A stretch of DNA of 17,137 nucleotides from an uncultured Desulfovibrionaceae bacterium. GTDB taxonomy: Bacteria > Desulfobacterota > Desulfovibrionia > Desulfovibrionales > Desulfovibrionaceae. Under the pieces are notes generated by a model, which had not been told where the DNA came from, did no database searches, and saw only the letters and a list, made by a program, of their open reading frames with translations. The translations under genes and the position numbers were made by a program. The stretch lies in NCBI GenBank assembly GCA_947037905.1, contig CAMQUX010000008.1, positions 1-17,137 of the forward strand, read 5' to 3'. Positions 13,990-17,137 of this stretch are shown piece by piece; the stretch's first letter is position 1; each line of letters opens with the position of its first letter.

Positions 13990-16900
13990 ATGAACACAAA
14001 TAGCAAAAACTTTTTCTTCACAACTATAACAAGCGCAATATTCTTGTTATTTATGACTACAGAATCTTTTGGGTCTCTTTTAGAGGTTCGAGAAAATGCT
14101 GGAGTAGATGTTGTTAATCTTTACTTAGATGAAAGTAAGGGAAAAGATTATCGAGTACGTCGTTTATCAAAAACAGAACTCATTATCGAACAACGCAACA
14201 ATGCCGCTGAGAAAATTACAACAGTTAAGCCAATTATTTCAGGGCAATTTGTAGAAAGCGCAAAAACTATAAATGGTGCAATTCATTTAACCTTGAAGGA
14301 TTCAGCATTTGGCTTTATAGCAATTCCTTCAAATTCTGATGTGCTTGAAATTAAAATATTTAAAGATGAAATAGGCAGCATGTGGGACGCAAGTTTAGTA
14401 AAAGCACGCCCTAAAGTAGCAGTTGCAAAAGCACCTACTCCTAAAGCAGTAGCAGTTGCAAAAGCTCCTACTCCTAAAGCAGTAGTACTTGCAAAACCAG
14501 CTCCTAAGGTACTTGTTGAGCCTCAAATAGTGCAAGCACCAGAATTACCAGAAGAGTTAAGTGTTGAAGAAGCACTGGGTTTAGAAGATGTTCAAGTAGC
14601 AGAAATGCCTGTGATAACACAAGAAATACCAGAAATTGCACCGCTTGAAGTTGCAGAAAAAGCAGAAAATGATAACTTCCGTTCCCTAGCAGATTTGCAA
14701 CAACTAAAAAATGATATATCAAAAGATATGCCACTAAATGTTGAAGCACCAAAAGTAGCACAAGCGCCAAAGGTAGCGCAAGTATTGCCAACTACAGAAA
14801 TTGCAGGAATAAATAAAGATTTAGTAAATTCTCCTGCTGAAGTTGCAGCTCTTCCAAATCTTGAACAGGCAGTAAGTAATTTGCCAAAAGCAGGACAAGT
14901 TTTTGCAGAACCGCATAAAATAAGAACAGCAATACAACTTGTAGGGCCAGAAGATGCACAACCAATGTTTACAACAAGTGCAACTGAGAAAGTAAATGTT
15001 AACGGAATGCGTCCATCAAAACAGTTTGTTCGCCATCCAATACAATATGTAATGGGACCAAATGGGACTCCTAATTCAGACTTAGCACGAGAGTTCAATA
15101 AGAATAAAAATTATTTAAAAGAAAAAATAGTACCTGTTAGTACTCCAGCGGTAGATTCATATCAAGATGATAATGGTGCAGCAAAGATAGTGCCTGCAAG
15201 TGCAATCATTCAGAGTGAAAATAGCAGTGGGGGTATAGATGAGGGCTTCGATACAGATGTGGTTGGTGCGCCAACCACATCTGCTATTGGCGCACCTAAA
15301 ACTGAATTAGATAAAGCACCAATAGAAGAGGCAGCGGGTGTGGCTACAGAAAAAAATGTGGAAGATACAAACAAAATTTTAAAATCAGAAGTGCCAACGC
15401 CAGCAACAACAGAAGAAGCTCAAGAAGAGCTTACAGACGTTGTAGAAGCTGCACCAAAACTAGACGCAAATGGCATAGTTATCCCCACAAAAGAATATTT
15501 CACTGAACAATTTTTTATTGCTCAAGATCATTTACAAAATGCAGAATTTGAAGAAGCTGAAGCCATTTTAAGCCCAATTGCTTATAACCCGTATACACCA
15601 GATGATATGCGCGAACAAGTTCTATACGCTTTAGCTGACCTTAATATGCATTTTAGTAAAGACGATTTAGAAGCTAATTATAATAAAGTAGCAGATAGTT
15701 TTAAAAAAGCAATCAATTCTAATCCAGACTCTGCAAGGGTCCCTCATGGATTGCTTAATTTAGGTTTACTCAATTTACGTGTAGGCAATATGCCAGAAGC
15801 AGAGGCTTATTTTTCTCTTTTACGAAAAAAATATCCAAATAACGAATACTTGCCTTATATAGATTTTTACCGTGGGGAATATTATCACTCACAAGGTGAT
15901 TATAAAACAGCCGCAGAGAATCTGCAAAAAGTTTTAGAAACGAGTCCAGAGTTAGGAGAAATAAAAGAAGCAGCATACTTGTTAGCAGATTCATTAAATA
16001 AAATGGGTTTTGATGAACAGGCGTATCTTGTTGCCGATTATATGTATAAACGCTGGGCAGAATATCCAATAGAAAACCCACAATTTATGCTTCTTTATGC
16101 TGATATTTTAGCATTAAATGGGCAGACAGTAGGTGCAAAAGATGCCTATTGGAACTATTATAACTTAAATCCAGCGGTTGAAAATGCAGATAAAGTTCTT
16201 GCTCGTGTAGGAGATTTACTACTCAAACAAGGTGAAAAAGTAGCAGCTAAAAAAATATACGATAAAATCATACAAGATTTTCCTGAGAGAGAAGGGGCAC
16301 TTATTGCTAAAATCCGTTTAGCAGAAGAAGGTATTTACGATGATCCAACTTTTGTTGACATGCGAGAAATATTTTCACGTCCATATAATGCGTATCCTGA
16401 AAGAGTATATAAAGAAATAATAGAAGAACATCCAGATTCTCCCCTTGCGCCAGTTGCGCAGTTAAAACTTGCCATGTGGTATTACTGGAGTAATAATTAC
16501 GAGAATGCACTTGTTACCGCAAAAGAATTTGAAGAAAAGTATCCAGAAAGTCCATTTTTAGAAAAAGCAAGACTCTTAGGTGAGAGAAGTTTTATGCTTG
16601 CGGTACCTAAGCTTGCAAAAGATGGTAATTTTGCCCAAGTAATTAAATTTTGGGAAGATTATGGGTTTAATGATAAAGAAAATGTTAATATAACAGATGA
16701 TGCACGTTTAAGCGTTGCATATAGCTACTGGCAATTAGGCAACCGAGACGCGAGCTATGAAATAATAGAACCATATTTACAAGCAGAGCAAAAGGGCGTT
16801 TCATCAGAAACAGCTTTAATTCTTGCAATTAACTTACTTGTAGAAGAAAGAGCATGGACACGTATTGATGAGCTAGTTGATATGGTAAAAAGCAATTGGC

Positions 16901-17137
16901 AAATAACTCCAGCTCAAGAGATGCAAATAGTTTATGCACGAGCCATGGCGCTTGAGAATATTGGTGAGCGAGAAAGAAGTTTAGAACTTTGGCGTGATAT
17001 AGCCGCAAATGTAAATGCAGATCCACTTTCTAGAGGATATGGAATGTATTATTTAGCGCAAGATGCGGTAGCTCAAGGAGATGTTCAGCGGCAGTTTGCA
17101 TTATCACAAGAAGCCTTGCGATTACTACTCGGTAATA
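13990..17137 (+). CDS. Large secreted TPR-repeat protein, 3' end outside the window
   Basis: Open from ATG 13990 to the window edge (at least 1049 residues); the protein continues beyond. AGGTGA lies 5 bp before the ATG. It begins with a probable signal peptide (NSKNFFFTTITSAIFLLFMTT, cleavage near SFG). A beta-rich domain of about 100 residues follows (VRENAGVDVVNLYLDES, LSKTELIIEQ, FGFIAIPSNSDVLEI), AMIN-like in outline. Residues about 140-490 are a low-complexity Ala/Pro/Glu/Lys/Val linker. From about 500 on come many helical TPR-like pairs (AQDHLQNAEFEEAEAIL, LNLGLLNLRVGNMPEAEAYF, YHSQGDYKTAAENL). The layout suggests an envelope scaffold or assembly factor, reminiscent of FimV-like proteins, but homology is not shown. 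Co-transcribed with the preceding activator, perhaps linked to motility or secretion; that is inference. Confidence 0.9.
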   Translation, partial: MNTNSKNFFFTTITSAIFLLFMTTESFGSLLEVRENAGVDVVNLYLDESKGKDYRVRRLSKTELIIEQRNNAAEKITTVKPIISGQFVESAKTINGAIHLTLKDSAFGFIAIPSNSDVLEIKIFKDEIGSMWDASLVKARPKVAVAKAPTPKAVAVAKAPTPKAVVLAKPAPKVLVEPQIVQAPELPEELSVEEALGLEDVQVAEMPVITQEIPEIAPLEVAEKAENDNFRSLADLQQLKNDISKDMPLNVEAPKVAQAPKVAQVLPTTEIAGINKDLVNSPAEVAALPNLEQAVSNLPKAGQVFAEPHKIRTAIQLVGPEDAQPMFTTSATEKVNVNGMRPSKQFVRHPIQYVMGPNGTPNSDLAREFNKNKNYLKEKIVPVSTPAVDSYQDDNGAAKIVPASAIIQSENSSGGIDEGFDTDVVGAPTTSAIGAPKTELDKAPIEEAAGVATEKNVEDTNKILKSEVPTPATTEEAQEELTDVVEAAPKLDANGIVIPTKEYFTEQFFIAQDHLQNAEFEEAEAILSPIAYNPYTPDDMREQVLYALADLNMHFSKDDLEANYNKVADSFKKAINSNPDSARVPHGLLNLGLLNLRVGNMPEAEAYFSLLRKKYPNNEYLPYIDFYRGEYYHSQGDYKTAAENLQKVLETSPELGEIKEAAYLLADSLNKMGFDEQAYLVADYMYKRWAEYPIENPQFMLLYADILALNGQTVGAKDAYWNYYNLNPAVENADKVLARVGDLLLKQGEKVAAKKIYDKIIQDFPEREGALIAKIRLAEEGIYDDPTFVDMREIFSRPYNAYPERVYKEIIEEHPDSPLAPVAQLKLAMWYYWSNNYENALVTAKEFEEKYPESPFLEKARLLGERSFMLAVPKLAKDGNFAQVIKFWEDYGFNDKENVNITDDARLSVAYSYWQLGNRDASYEIIEPYLQAEQKGVSSETALILAINLLVEERAWTRIDELVDMVKSNWQITPAQEMQIVYARAMALENIGERERSLELWRDIAANVNADPLSRGYGMYYLAQDAVAQGDVQRQFALSQEALRLLLGN
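14419..14517 (+). repeat. Three 33-bp in-frame repeats in the TPR protein linker
   Basis: Units at 14419-14451 and 14452-14484 differ at one base and both encode AVAKAPTPKAV; the third (14485-14517) is degenerate, encoding VLAKPAPKVLV. They are residues 144-176. The period is 11 codons, so copy number can vary without a frameshift. Confidence 0.9.
15254..15296 (+). other. Two mutually exclusive intragenic hairpins
   Basis: CAGATGTGGTTGG and CCAACCACATCTG (15254-15266 and 15271-15283) form a perfect 13-bp stem with a TGCG loop. GGTGCGCC (15265-15272) can instead pair with GGCGCACC (15289-15296), 8 bp with a 16-nt loop. The two share bases, so only one can form. They lie in the linker of the TPR gene (DVVGAPTTSAIGAP). 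No T run follows, so it is not a standard terminator. Confidence 0.75.

Noticed and set aside
14504..15098. Minus-strand ORFs (95 and 168 residues) within the TPR gene
   Set aside because: Antisense shadows of the low-complexity Ala/Pro/Glu linker, lacking a start signal and any family motif.

Overview
The window is about 17 kb of AT-rich chromosomal DNA. By gene content it looks like a low-GC member of the Desulfovibrionaceae (Desulfobacterota) with a reduced, host-associated style of genome, similar to Lawsonia. This is an inference: no rRNA or taxonomic marker is present. It rests on the AT-rich codon use, the MoeA type with a GLPGQ motif, FolE2 plus NikR, one long Rel/SpoT, and an AAA+ sigma-54 activator followed by a very large periplasmic TPR protein.

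Layout. From 269 to 3478 (minus) lies a SWIM/SNF2 helicase. A divergent gap follows, then a plus-strand pair: a peptide-type ABC substrate-binding protein (3772-5490) and a bifunctional (p)ppGpp synthetase/hydrolase (5587-7800). A 59-residue Asn-rich ORF (8022-8201) sits behind its own promoter and in front of a bidirectional terminator at 8251-8280. Then come four minus-strand genes spaced widely apart: moeA (molybdenum cofactor), folE2 (zinc-independent GTP cyclohydrolase), nikR (nickel repressor) and a class I methyltransferase. The last part is a plus-strand operon: a PspF-like, receiver-less sigma-54 activator with a FleQ-like C-terminus (12949-13947), then a secreted TPR protein that runs off the window end (13990-17137+).

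How the genes relate. moeA, folE2 and nikR all concern metal cofactors (Mo, a Zn-sparing enzyme, Ni), but the large gaps argue against one transcript. Rel and the substrate-binding protein could share a transcript (96 bp gap). The activator and TPR gene are 42 bp apart and very probably co-transcribed.

Most unusual structure. The gaps preceding three minus-strand genes (moeA, folE2, the methyltransferase) are largely made of short, degenerate tandem repeats, with a different family in each: a 15-bp triplet plus a decayed array of about 16 bp before moeA, a 15-bp array between nikR and folE2 that duplicates a Shine-Dalgarno-like sequence, and eight units of 23-24 bp before the methyltransferase. 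A (TTC)12 microsatellite lies just behind folE2. Coding-region repeats also occur in the substrate-binding protein and the TPR protein, so slippage seems common here. No rRNA, tRNA, CRISPR array, transposase or integrase was recognised. I found no clear evidence of a wholly new multi-gene system; the best candidates for something undescribed are the repeat-filled gaps, the small Asn-rich ORF and the activator/TPR operon.
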